From: Variovorax paradoxus
GTDB taxonomy: Bacteria > Pseudomonadota > Gammaproteobacteria > Burkholderiales > Burkholderiaceae_C
Direction: 5' to 3'
Length of the DNA: 64,000 nucleotides
Assembly: GCF_009498455.1 (NCBI RefSeq)
Contig: NZ_CP045644.1
Location: 434,001-498,000 of the forward strand
Shown here in pieces: positions 1 to 7,640 of the stretch (position 1 is its first letter; each line of letters opens with the position of its first letter). The translations under genes and the position numbers were made by a program. The notes below the pieces were generated by a model, which ran no database searches, had not been told where the DNA came from, and saw only the letters and a list, made by a program, of their open reading frames with translations.

Positions 1-88
1 CTACCGTCTGCTGCAGAAGCACGAGCTCACGCCGGGCAACTTCAAGGCGGACGTTGTCGCTCCCGGTGGCGACCCTGTCGCCGAGTAG
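1..88 (+). CDS. C-terminal fragment of an unidentified protein
   Basis: An open frame enters from the left edge (first full codon at base 2) and stops with TAG at 86-88. The visible 28 residues end in ...LTPGNFKADVVAPGGDPVAE. The tail does not resemble the C-terminus of OpgG, the usual partner of the opgH gene that follows, and I do not recognise the family. The stop codon lies in the loop of a perfect 7-bp hairpin (CCTGTCG at 74-80 with CGACAGG at 89-95), which has no T run, so it is not a convincing intrinsic terminator. Confidence 0.5.
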   Translation, partial: YRLLQKHELTPGNFKADVVAPGGDPVAE

Positions 89-254
89 CGACAGGCCTAA
101 GTCGTTGATTTGAAAGGCTGTTTTCCGAGGGCCGTCAGGGCTTGTCGGGATTCGGCGACAAAAACGGGGGTTTCAGGGGCCTGACGGGCCCCTCCCCCAC
201 AAAAAACGGCTCCGAGTCGCGCCAAGTCGTTGATTTGAAAGCGTTTTTCCAGGC

Positions 255-270
255 TGGCACAGGGTTTGCC
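255..270 (+). promoter_or_regulatory. Sigma-54-type (-24/-12) promoter upstream of opgH
   Basis: The bases TGGCACAGGGTTTGCC match the RpoN consensus: the invariant GG (256-257) and GC (268-269) are exactly 10 bases apart, with TGGCAC and TTGC around them. Transcription would start near 281, about 210 bases before the opgH start codon. No enhancer-binding protein site is proven; the direct repeat upstream is a candidate. Confidence 0.7.
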
Positions 271-281
271 CCTGTACTGGC

Positions 282-482
282 ATGACAGCACTTACCAGCC
301 CATCTTTCGCACTGCGTCCGCAGCGCGACGGCCTGCGTCAAAAGCAGTTTTCCTCCTCGCGGCCCCGTGCCGCGGGCCATTCGCTGACCGCGCTCCCGGG
401 CGTCGGCGGCGCCGCCACGGACTGCGTCTTCAAGCGCCTTCCGGCCATTGGCGACACCCCCCTCGACAAGCAGCGTTGGTGA
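282..482 (+). CDS. Possible 66-residue leader ORF ahead of opgH
   Basis: A 66-codon frame starts at ATG 282, almost exactly at the transcription start expected from the sigma-54 promoter, and stops 8 bases before the opgH ATG. It has no Shine-Dalgarno sequence and matches no family I know. Third codon positions are mostly G or C, as in real genes here, but random frames also show this in such GC-rich DNA. opgH itself lacks a strong ribosome site, so translational coupling is conceivable. It could equally be non-coding. Confidence 0.22.
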   Translation: MTALTSPSFALRPQRDGLRQKQFSSSRPRAAGHSLTALPGVGGAATDCVFKRLPAIGDTPLDKQRW

Positions 483-490
483 ATGAAACG

Positions 491-2506
491 ATGAAGCCGA
501 ACGACTTCTCCCAACTCAACGTCCTCGCCGAATCCGATTTCGCGCGCCGCAGCGCGCTGCGCGAGGAACGCCACCCCAACGCCGTCACGGCACCGCCGGT
601 GAACCGCGGTTCCATGGCACCGCGCCCCTGGCGCGGTTTCTGGAACAGCCTGGGCACCGCCATGCTCGTGCGCCTGGGCGCCGGCCGCAATGCCGACAGC
701 GCCCCTGCCGCCAAGCAAGCCACCCCGGCCCCGCAGGCCTGGGAACGCACCGCCGGCCAGCGCCGCCTCGCCTTCATGCTGCTCACGCTGCTGAGCACGG
801 TGATCGCGTCGTCGCTGTTCGCCAGCGTGCAACCCGACTACGACAACGTCTGGCTCGAATACGGCCAGATCGGCCTGTACGGCCTGCTGTCGGGCTGGGT
901 CGTCACCGGCTTCGTGACCGCGCTCATGGGCTTCTACGTTTCGGTGCGCGGTGACAAGCACGCGCTGTCGGCCAAGCAGGTCGCCACCCATCCGATGAAC
1001 CCCGAGGCACGCACCGCGATCATCATGCCGATCTGCAACGAAGACGTTGCCACGGTGTTCGCCGGCCTGCGCGCCACCTGCGAATCGGTTGCCACCACGG
1101 GCCACGCCAGGCAGTTCGACGTGTTCGTGCTGTCCGACAGCTACAACCCCGAGACCGCCGCCGCCGAGCGCGCCGCCTGGGAAGACTTGCGCGCCGCACT
1201 GGCCGAAAGCCCGAACCAGCCGCAGGTCGAGGTGTACTACCGCCTGCGCACCCGCCGCACGCACCGCAAGGCCGGCAACGTCGCCGACTTCTGCCGCCGC
1301 TGGGGCAAGGACTACCGCTACATGGTCGTGCTCGACGCCGACTCCGTGATGAGCGGCGACTGCCTGGCCTCGATGGTCAAGCTGATGGAAGCCAACCCCA
1401 CCGCCGGCATCATCCAGACCGCGACGCAGGCCATCGGCCACGTCACGCTGCACGCCCGCGCACAGCAGTTCGCTTCGCGCGTGACGGGTCGCCTGTTCAC
1501 GCTGGGCATGCAGTTCTGGCAGCTCGGCGAGTCGCACTACTGGGGCCACAACGCGATCATCCGCGTCGAAGCCTTCATGAAGCATTGCGCGCTGGCCCCG
1601 ATCAAGGGCACCGGCGGCATGTCGGGCGGCATCATGTCGCACGACTTCGTCGAAGCCGCGCTGATGCGCCGCGCCGGCTACCACGTGTGGCTGGTGTCCG
1701 ACCTGGTCGGCAGCTACGAGCAGCAACCGCCGGACCTGCTGGCCGAGCTGCAACGCGACCGCCGCTGGTGCCAGGGCAACCTGCAGAACGCCCGCCTGAT
1801 GGCCGAACCCGGCATCCACCCGGTGCACCGCGCGATGTTCGTGACCGGCACCATGGCGTATGTCTCGGCCCCGCTGTGGCTTGCGTTCCTGACGCTGGGC
1901 ACCGCCCTCTGGCTGAGCGGCTCGAGCCTCGTGTCGAGCTGGAGCGTGCTGCCCGCCGAACTCGCCGGCCTCTGGCTCTGGACCCTGTGCCTGCTGTTCC
2001 TGCCGCGCGTGCTGGGCATCGCCGCCGTGCTGATGCGCGGCGAGCAACGCCAGTACGGCGGTGTGTGGGGCCTGGTGAAGAGCTCGGTGCTCGAAGCCGG
2101 CCTGGCCATCGTGCAAGCACCCGTTCGCATGCTGGCCCACTCGCTGTTCGTGCTCGTCGCCCTCACCGGCATCAAGCTCGACTGGAAGTCGCCCCCGCGT
2201 GAAGCCGCTGCCGTGCCGTGGAAGGTCGCTGCTACCCAGCTGGCCCCCATGACGCTGGTGATCGCCATGCTCGCCGTCGGCGTCGCCATGATCGACCCGA
2301 GCGCGCTGATCTGGCTCATGCCTGTCGGCCTGCCGCTGCTGCTGGCGATCCCGCTGACCGTGCTGACCAGCCAGATCGCGCTGGGCACCACGCTGCGCGA
2401 CCGCGGCTTCCTGCTGATTCCCGAGGAATCGCGTTCGCCCGCCGTGCTGCGTCGTGCGTGGATGCATGCGCTGCGCCTGGCGCGCCCGGCACTGGCAACC
2501 GTCTGA
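491..2506 (+). CDS. opgH: Glucans biosynthesis glucosyltransferase H (OpgH/MdoH)
   Basis: OpgH is an inner-membrane family 2 glycosyltransferase that builds the beta-1,2 backbone of osmoregulated periplasmic glucans from UDP-glucose. The 671-residue product has membrane segments near residues 95-150, a cytoplasmic domain with the DxD-type motif LDADSV, the acceptor/processivity motif QRDRRWCQGN, and a hydrophobic C-terminal half. The length fits the shorter OpgH forms rather than the roughly 850-residue E. coli enzyme. ATG 491 is chosen because the preceding in-frame sequence is not family-like. The partner opgG is not visible next to it, which is unusual. A strong terminator follows at 2535, and the sigma-54 site at 255 is the likely promoter. 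Confidence 0.93.
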   Translation: MKPNDFSQLNVLAESDFARRSALREERHPNAVTAPPVNRGSMAPRPWRGFWNSLGTAMLVRLGAGRNADSAPAAKQATPAPQAWERTAGQRRLAFMLLTLLSTVIASSLFASVQPDYDNVWLEYGQIGLYGLLSGWVVTGFVTALMGFYVSVRGDKHALSAKQVATHPMNPEARTAIIMPICNEDVATVFAGLRATCESVATTGHARQFDVFVLSDSYNPETAAAERAAWEDLRAALAESPNQPQVEVYYRLRTRRTHRKAGNVADFCRRWGKDYRYMVVLDADSVMSGDCLASMVKLMEANPTAGIIQTATQAIGHVTLHARAQQFASRVTGRLFTLGMQFWQLGESHYWGHNAIIRVEAFMKHCALAPIKGTGGMSGGIMSHDFVEAALMRRAGYHVWLVSDLVGSYEQQPPDLLAELQRDRRWCQGNLQNARLMAEPGIHPVHRAMFVTGTMAYVSAPLWLAFLTLGTALWLSGSSLVSSWSVLPAELAGLWLWTLCLLFLPRVLGIAAVLMRGEQRQYGGVWGLVKSSVLEAGLAIVQAPVRMLAHSLFVLVALTGIKLDWKSPPREAAAVPWKVAATQLAPMTLVIAMLAVGVAMIDPSALIWLMPVGLPLLLAIPLTVLTSQIALGTTLRDRGFLLIPEESRSPAVLRRAWMHALRLARPALATV

Positions 2507-2534
2507 TGCGCTGAAGACACAGCGCCGATAAGAA

Positions 2535-2558
2535 GCCGACCTCAGGGTCGGCTTTTTT
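2535..2558 (+). terminator. Intrinsic terminator after opgH
   Basis: GCCGACC (2535-2541) pairs with GGTCGGC (2546-2552) around a 4-base loop and is followed by six T residues. It separates opgH from the RNA-repair genes. Confidence 0.92.
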
Positions 2559-2573
2559 CATGGCGCGTGGTCA

Positions 2574-2635
2574 GTGTGGTGTCCCGCAAATAGCTGCGCA
2601 GATGAAATCGCGCAGCTATTTGCGGGACACCACAC
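2574..2635. repeat. Perfect 26-bp inverted repeat upstream of RNA-repair genes
   Basis: The left arm (2574-2599, beginning GTGTGGTGTCCCGCAAATAG) and right arm (2610-2635, beginning GCGCAGCTATTTGCGGGACA) are exact reverse complements, separated by 10 bases. There is no T run directly after it, so it is not a standard terminator. A good -10-like hexamer TAGAAT (2636-2641) abuts its right end, so the palindrome would cover the -35 region and could be an operator. As RNA it would form a very stable hairpin. A small mobile palindromic element is the third option. Confidence 0.85.
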
Positions 2636-2641
2636 TAGAAT

Positions 2642-2875
2642 CGCGCCTTCCTTTTTTATCCACCCACGGATCTCTTCGATCCCCTGGAGCGCCAAGTGCC
2701 CCGATTCGCCGTCATCACTCTCTGACGCCGACAACACCACTCGCTGGTCATGTCGGGCGCCAAGCTGCGTTCCCCCACTGACCAGACACGGCCCGCTCCG
2801 GCCGCCGAGTCGATCTCTCTCCAGCTTCGCTCCCGCACGTTGTCGGTTCTTCCTGATTTGCATCTGGAGACCAAC
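2642..2875 (+). other. Long pyrimidine-rich leader before the RNA ligase gene
   Basis: No gene is seen here. The stretch is rich in C and T, contains a 7-bp inverted repeat CTGGTCA (2744-2750) / TGACCAG (2779-2785), and has an in-frame ATG at 2750 whose downstream 42 codons look unlike any ligase N-terminus. If transcription begins after TAGAAT at 2636-2641, this is a 5' untranslated region of about 230 bases. Confidence 0.4.
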
Positions 2876-3781
2876 GTGTTCCCTCTCTCTCCCCTTTCTC
2901 TTTCGTCGATCCCGCTGCTCAAGTACCCACGTACGGCGCACCTGGAAGGCTCGCGCCTGCAGGCCGGTGACACCGACGACGGCCAGACGCCGTTGTCTGC
3001 GCTGCACGGCCAGCAGGTGGTCATCGAGGAAAAACTCGATGGCGCCAACGCCGCCGTGTCGTTCACCTCGGCGGGCGAGCTGTTGCTGCAATCGCGCGGC
3101 CATTACCTGGCCGGCGGCGCGGGCGAACGGCAGTTCAACCTGTTCAAGCACTGGGCCGCGGCACATGAAGCCGCGCTGCTCGAACGACTCGAAGACCGCT
3201 ACGTGATGTACGGCGAGTGGTGCTTTGCCAAGCACAGCTGCTGGTACGACCGGCTGCCGGCCTTCTTCCTCGAGTTCGACATCTACGACCGGCAGGCACA
3301 GTGCTTCCTGTCGACGCCCGCGCGGCATGCGCTGCTGGCCGGTGGCCCGGTGCTGTCGGTGCCCGTGCTGTACGAGGGCGAGATGCCGCGCAGCGCGAAG
3401 ACATTGCGCGCGCTCGTGCGGCCCTCGCTCGCGCGCAGTGTCGACTGGAAGCCGGCCTTCGAGCAGGCAGTGGCGCACGAAGGCCAGCCGCTCGACCTGG
3501 TGCGGCAGCAGACCGACCTGTCCGACCTGGCCGAGGGCCTGTACCTCAAGACCGAATCGGACGGCGAGGTGACCGGCCGCTACAAGTGGGTGCGACCCGA
3601 CTTCGTGCAGACCATCCTCGACTCGGGCTCGCACCACAGTCGCCGACCCGTGCTGCCGAACCAACTGGCGCCGGGTGTGGACCTCTACGCGCCGACACCG
3701 CAAGTGAGCTGGCAAGACCTGGGGCTGCGCACGCTGCGCGACCCAGCCGAGCTGGCACCAACTACAAGGAGGCCGCGATGA
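2876..3781 (+). CDS. RNA ligase family protein (ATP-dependent, RNA repair)
   Basis: This is a nucleotidyltransferase-type RNA ligase that would join 5'-phosphate and 3'-OH ends through a lysine-AMP intermediate. In the 301-residue product, motif I is EKLDGAN with Lys53 as the predicted adenylated residue. SRGHYL follows it, then motif III-like YGEWCF, FFLEFDIYD, motif IV-like EGLYLK and motif V-like GRYKWVRPDF. GTG 2876 is preferred because a TGGAG ribosome site lies 8 bases upstream and KYPRTAHLEGS then falls near the N-terminus; ATG 2750 would add 42 unlikely residues. Its stop overlaps the next start (ATGA at 3778-3781), so the two genes are translationally coupled. An exact biological RNA target cannot be read from sequence. 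Confidence 0.85.
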   Translation: MFPLSPLSLSSIPLLKYPRTAHLEGSRLQAGDTDDGQTPLSALHGQQVVIEEKLDGANAAVSFTSAGELLLQSRGHYLAGGAGERQFNLFKHWAAAHEAALLERLEDRYVMYGEWCFAKHSCWYDRLPAFFLEFDIYDRQAQCFLSTPARHALLAGGPVLSVPVLYEGEMPRSAKTLRALVRPSLARSVDWKPAFEQAVAHEGQPLDLVRQQTDLSDLAEGLYLKTESDGEVTGRYKWVRPDFVQTILDSGSHHSRRPVLPNQLAPGVDLYAPTPQVSWQDLGLRTLRDPAELAPTTRRPR

Positions 3782-4917
3782 CCTACGACGATTTGCGCGC
3801 ACTCGTCCCGACGTCTTCACAGGACTACGACTGGGCGCAGTGCTGCGAACTGCTGCCGGCCCTGCTGCGCCTGGAAGAAACACCACAGGACCCGTACTAC
3901 CACGCCGAAGGCAACGTCGGCATCCACACACGCATGGTGCTCGACGCGCTCCTGGCCGACGTGCACTACCAGCGCGCCGATGCCGACGGCCGCTTCGTGC
4001 TGTTCATGGCCTGCCTGCTGCACGACATCGCCAAGCCCGACACCACGGTGATCGACGAGGCCAGCGGCCGCATCGGCCAGCCGGGCCATTCGCGCCGCGG
4101 ATCGGTCGACGTGCGCGTGCTGATGTGGAAGGCCCGCGTGCCGTTCGCGTTGCGCGAGGCTGTGTGCCGGATCATCGCCGTGCACCAGGTGCCGTTCCAC
4201 GCCTTCGCCTCGCGCAAGGGCGTGCGGCCCGAATGGCTGGTGCACAAGCTCTCGTGGGAGCTGAGCCTGCCCGACCTGTGCTGCGTGGCGCGCTGCGACA
4301 TGGTGGGACGCCACTATGAAAAGCGCGCCGACAGCCTGGCCGACATCGCGCTCTTCGAGCAACTGGCGCAGGAAGAAGGCTGCTGGGAAGGTCCACGAAA
4401 AATGGCCGATGCACACACGCGCCTGGCCTACTTCCGCGGCGCCGACACCAGCCCCGACTACCCGCTGTTCCAGACGCCGGGATCGCAGGTCACCGTGATG
4501 TGCGGCCTGCCCGCGAGCGGCAAGAACCACTGGGTGGCGCAGCACCGCAAGGGCTGGCCGGTCGTGTCGTTCGACGACGCGCGCGCTGAACTGGGCCTCA
4601 AGCACGGCGAGAACGATGGGCTCGCCGCGCACCACGCGGTCGACAAGGCGAAGGCATTGCTGCGCAAGCAGGAACGCTTCGTGTGGAACGCCACGCACCT
4701 GAGCCAGCAGATGCGCACCAAGACGCTCGACCTGCTCTGGGCGTACCACGCACAGACCGAGCTGGTGTACCTGGAGGTGCCGCATGCCGAGCTGATGCGC
4801 CGCAACCGCACGCGCGACACGACGCTGTCGAACGCCGGCATCGAGCGGATGCTGCACCGCTGGGAGCTGCCCGCGCCCGTCGAAGCGCACGCCACGGTCT
4901 ACGACGTGCAAGCCTGA
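3778..4917 (+). CDS. HD-Pnk: HD phosphohydrolase fused to polynucleotide kinase
   Basis: The 379-residue product joins an N-terminal HD phosphohydrolase domain (His50, His82-Asp83 in LLHDIAKPD, further His residues near 104 and 136) to a C-terminal P-loop kinase (Walker A GLPASGKN at 243-250, SFDDAR at 264-269, an Arg-rich lid RRNRTRD at 341-347). This matches the HD-Pnk architecture characterised in Runella slithyformis, where the HD domain removes 2',3'-cyclic or terminal phosphates and the kinase phosphorylates 5'-OH ends. Together with the overlapping ligase gene, it would heal and then seal broken RNA. An AAGGAGG ribosome site lies just before ATG 3778. Substrate and trigger are unknown. 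Confidence 0.88.
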   Translation: MTYDDLRALVPTSSQDYDWAQCCELLPALLRLEETPQDPYYHAEGNVGIHTRMVLDALLADVHYQRADADGRFVLFMACLLHDIAKPDTTVIDEASGRIGQPGHSRRGSVDVRVLMWKARVPFALREAVCRIIAVHQVPFHAFASRKGVRPEWLVHKLSWELSLPDLCCVARCDMVGRHYEKRADSLADIALFEQLAQEEGCWEGPRKMADAHTRLAYFRGADTSPDYPLFQTPGSQVTVMCGLPASGKNHWVAQHRKGWPVVSFDDARAELGLKHGENDGLAAHHAVDKAKALLRKQERFVWNATHLSQQMRTKTLDLLWAYHAQTELVYLEVPHAELMRRNRTRDTTLSNAGIERMLHRWELPAPVEAHATVYDVQA

Positions 4918-4927
4918 AAACGACAAA

Positions 4928-4953
4928 GCCCACCGGGGCATCCCCCGGCGGGC
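4928..4953. terminator. Convergent terminator between the HD-Pnk gene and ffh
   Basis: A GC-rich stem pairs GCCCACCGGGG with CCCCGGCGGGC (one mismatch) around CATC. It sits 11 bases after the HD-Pnk stop and 35 bases beyond the ffh stop on the other strand. T-rich tracts follow on both strands, so it may serve both genes. Confidence 0.65.
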
Positions 4954-4987
4954 TCTGTCTGTCTCTATATATGTATGTGTGTACGGC

Positions 4988-6382
4988 TCAGAACGGCAGC
5001 TTGCCGCCGCCTCCGCCCATGCCGGGCATTCCGCCCATGCCCTTCATGCCGCCCATCTTCTTCATCATCTTCATGAGGCCGCCGCCCTTCATCTTCTTCA
5101 TCATTCCCTGCATCTGCTCGAACTCGTTGAGCAGGCGGTTCACCTCCTGAACCTGCACGCCGGCGCCGGCCGCGATGCGGCGCTTGCGCGTGGCTTTCAG
5201 CAGCTCGGGCTTGCGGCGTTCCAGCGGCGTCATGCTCTGGATGATCCCTTCCTTGCGGCGGATGTCGCGCTCGGCACGCGTCATGTCGGCCTCGCTGGCC
5301 TTGGCGGCCATCTGCTGGGGCAGCTTGTCCATCAGGCTGGAGAGGCCGCCCATCTGCTTCATCTGCTGCAGCTGGCCAAGGAAGTCGTTCAGGTCGAAGC
5401 CCGCGCCGCTCTTGACCTTGGCCGCGAGCTTCTGCGCCGCTTCGACGTCGACGCCGGCCGTGACCTGCTCGACCAGCGCGACGATGTCGCCCATGCCCAG
5501 GATGCGGCCCGCATGGCGCTCGGCGTCGAACACCTCGAGGCCGTCGATCTTCTCGCTCGTGCCGGCGAACTTGATCGGCACGCCCGTGACCTGGCGCACC
5601 GACAGCGCCGCACCGCCGCGCGAATCGCCATCGGTCTTGGTCAGGATGATGCCGGTGAGGGGCAGCGCTTCCTTGAAGGCCTTGGCGGTGTTGATCGCGT
5701 CCTGGCCCTGCATGGCATCGACCACGAACAGGGTTTCGACCGGGTCGAGCGCCGCATGCAGCTGCTTGATTTCGGTCATGAGCACTTCGTCGATCGCCAG
5801 GCGGCCGGCCGTGTCGACCAGCAGCACGTCGAAGTAGTGGCGCTTGGCGTGGTCGAGCGCGGCGCGCGCGATGTCCAGCGGCTTCTGGTCGGGCGTGCTC
5901 GGGAACCACTCGGCGCCGGCCTGCTTGGTGACGGTCTTGAGCTGCTCGATGGCGGCGGGGCGGTACACGTCGCCCGACACGGTGAGCACCTTCTTCTTGC
6001 GCTTCTCGATCAGGTGCTTGGCGAGCTTGGCGGTGGTGGTGGTCTTGCCGGCGCCCTGCAGGCCGGCCATGAGGATCACCGCCGGCGGTTGCGCCGCGAG
6101 GTTGATGTCCGACACGCCCTCGCCCATGGTGGCGGCGAGTTCGCGGTTGACGATGCCGACCAGCGCCTGGCCCGGCTTGAGCGAGCCCAGCACTTCCTGG
6201 CCGAGCGCCTTCTCCTTCACGCGGGCGACGAAGTCGCGCACCACGGGCAGCGCCACGTCGGCCTCCAGCAGTGCCATGCGCACTTCGCGCAGCATGTCCT
6301 GCACGTTGCTTTCGGTGATGCGCGCCTGGCCGCTCATCGTCTTGACGAGGCGGGAGAACTTTTCGGTGAGGGCGGTGGCCAT
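4988..6382 (-). CDS. ffh: Signal recognition particle protein Ffh
   Basis: Ffh binds 4.5S RNA and signal sequences of nascent membrane proteins and delivers ribosomes to FtsY with GTP hydrolysis. The 464-residue product shows the N domain, the G domain with P-loop GLQGAGKT (107-114), DTAGR and TKTDGDSRGG, and a methionine-rich M domain ending in a Met/Gly/Lys-rich tail. ATG 6382 (MATALTEKFSRL) is the family start; the upstream in-frame extension runs through an intergenic repeat. It is divergent from the ypjD-like gene, as in many proteobacteria. Confidence 0.97.
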   Translation of the reverse strand: MATALTEKFSRLVKTMSGQARITESNVQDMLREVRMALLEADVALPVVRDFVARVKEKALGQEVLGSLKPGQALVGIVNRELAATMGEGVSDINLAAQPPAVILMAGLQGAGKTTTTAKLAKHLIEKRKKKVLTVSGDVYRPAAIEQLKTVTKQAGAEWFPSTPDQKPLDIARAALDHAKRHYFDVLLVDTAGRLAIDEVLMTEIKQLHAALDPVETLFVVDAMQGQDAINTAKAFKEALPLTGIILTKTDGDSRGGAALSVRQVTGVPIKFAGTSEKIDGLEVFDAERHAGRILGMGDIVALVEQVTAGVDVEAAQKLAAKVKSGAGFDLNDFLGQLQQMKQMGGLSSLMDKLPQQMAAKASEADMTRAERDIRRKEGIIQSMTPLERRKPELLKATRKRRIAAGAGVQVQEVNRLLNEFEQMQGMMKKMKGGGLMKMMKKMGGMKGMGGMPGMGGGGGKLPF

Positions 6383-6470
6383 GAGCGGGATGCCTTGTCG
6401 CCCGCTGCGGCGGGCTATTGGAAAGTCGGAAAGTCGTGAACGGAATCGACGGCCTACGGCCCCTTCGCGA

Positions 6471-6560
6471 GACACCGAGGAACCGGCTTTGCCGGGCCTC
6501 TGGTGTCGCCCCCGGTGAGGGGGTTGGCGCTGCGACACGAAGTACGCAAGCCTGGGGGAG
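6471..6560 (+). repeat. Dispersed intergenic repeat, copy A (before ypjD-like gene)
   Basis: About 90 bases here match, with roughly 80 percent identity by eye, the region 28921-29012 in opposite orientation. Both contain CCGGC-TTT-GCCGG and CCCCC/GGGGG hairpins and end in AGCCTGGGGG. In this copy that end lies 13 bases before the ATG at 6574. Confidence 0.8.
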
Positions 6561-6573
6561 ATAAACTGTACTG

Positions 6574-7386
6574 ATGATTTTAGCGATCCCCTCCCCACTC
6601 GGCGTGGCGCTGGGCATCGCCACCGCGGCGGCCTACGGTTTTGCCGCTGCCGCCGGTGCGCGGCTCAGCCGCCAGACCACCCAATGGGCGCTCGGCATCG
6701 CATGGCTTCTGCATGCCGCGGTGCTCGGCCATGGGTTGGTCGGCGGCGACCCTCGCTTCGGTTTTGCGCCGGCGCTGTCGGTCACGGCGTGGCTGGTGCT
6801 CACGGTCTATGCGGTCGAAAGCCGCCTGTACCCGCAACTGAAGGCACGCCGTGCGCTGGCCTGGCTGGGCGCGGCGGCCGTGCTGCTGGCGCTGCTGTTC
6901 CCCGGCACGCCGTTGCATGTCAGCGCCTCGCCCTGGCTGCCGCTGCACCTGGCGTTGGGCATCGCCTCGTATGGCCTGTTCGGCGCCGCCGTAGTGCACG
7001 CCTGGCTGATCACGCGGGCCGAAAAGCAGATCCGCCTTGCCAGTGCCGACGCACAGGCCGGCGTGCCGCTGCTCACATTGGAACGGCTCACCTTCCGCTT
7101 CGTCACGGCGGGCTTCGTGCTGCTGTCGGCCACGCTGCTGGCCGGCCTGCTGTTCAGCGAACAGCTCTACGGCGCCGCCGGCCGCGCCTGGAAGTGGGAC
7201 CACAAGACCATCTTCTCGGTGCTCGCCTGGCTCAGCTTCGCGGTCCTGCTGACCGGGCGCGCGCGCTTCGGCTGGCGCGGACGCACCGCGCGGCGCGTGC
7301 TCTACGCGGGTGCGGCGCTGCTGCTGCTGGCCTACGTGGGCTCGCGCTTCGTGCTCGAAGTCGTGCTGACGCGCCTGCCCGCATGA
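6574..7386 (+). CDS. CcsA/YpjD-family cytochrome c assembly-type membrane protein
   Basis: The 270-residue product has about eight hydrophobic segments and the conserved WDHKTIFSVLAW stretch (WKWDHKTIF near residues 207-215) of the CcsA/CcmC-like cytochrome c assembly family. It is closest in length and context to E. coli YpjD, which also sits beside ffh. Family members bind heme or are related to heme handlers; for YpjD itself a role in heme delivery is not established, and in some bacteria it is tied to divalent-ion export. Its last bases overlap the next start (ATGA, 7383-7386). Confidence 0.8.
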   Translation: MILAIPSPLGVALGIATAAAYGFAAAAGARLSRQTTQWALGIAWLLHAAVLGHGLVGGDPRFGFAPALSVTAWLVLTVYAVESRLYPQLKARRALAWLGAAAVLLALLFPGTPLHVSASPWLPLHLALGIASYGLFGAAVVHAWLITRAEKQIRLASADAQAGVPLLTLERLTFRFVTAGFVLLSATLLAGLLFSEQLYGAAGRAWKWDHKTIFSVLAWLSFAVLLTGRARFGWRGRTARRVLYAGAALLLLAYVGSRFVLEVVLTRLPA

Positions 7387-7640
7387 AGTACCTGCTCGTC
7401 CTCGCGGTGGTGTGGGTCGCGATCTGGCTCTGGCGCAAGAACCGGCGCGAAGAGATGCGCGACGCGCAACAGGAACGCGCCAGGAAGGCGCAACAGCGCA
7501 CGCCGGCCGTCGGCCCGCCGCAAGCCATGGTGCGCTGCGCCCATTGCGGACTGCACCTGCCCGCGGCCGACGCGCTCCCCGGGCCGGACGGCGCGGTGTA
7601 CTGCAGCGCCGCGCACCGTCAGGCCGGCACCGCCTCATGA
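7383..7640 (+). CDS. PP0621-family small protein with TM anchor and Cys motif
   Basis: This 85-residue protein starts with one membrane segment (residues 2-17), then a basic, charged linker, and ends with a small Cys/His cluster (CAHCGLHLP around residue 52, and CSAAHR near the end) that could bind zinc. It resembles the PP0621 family often found before pilS in betaproteobacteria. Function is unknown. It overlaps both neighbours by 4 bases, so it is translated with ypjD-like and pilS. Confidence 0.75.
   Translation: MKYLLVLAVVWVAIWLWRKNRREEMRDAQQERARKAQQRTPAVGPPQAMVRCAHCGLHLPAADALPGPDGAVYCSAAHRQAGTAS

Larger units (their letters stand above)
89..490 (+). other. Long upstream region of opgH with direct repeat
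   Basis: About 400 bases lie between the partial gene and opgH. An exact 18-bp direct repeat, AAGTCGTTGATTTGAAAG, occurs at 99-116 and 224-241; the bases after each copy are also similar (runs of T followed by CC). A second inverted repeat (AGGGGCC/GGCCCCT) lies near 174-191. The second direct-repeat copy ends 13 bases before a sigma-54-type promoter. This looks like regulatory DNA, and the repeats are candidates for an activator or architectural protein site; that role is inferred. Confidence 0.55.

Noticed and set aside
74..95. Hairpin at the stop codon of the first partial gene as a terminator
   Set aside because: The stem is only 7 bp, contains the stop codon in its loop and lacks a T run.
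338..2467. A 709-codon minus-strand frame opposite opgH
   Set aside because: opgH has the glycosyltransferase motifs and normal flanks; the antisense product is His/Gln/Arg-rich, as expected from reversed codon bias.
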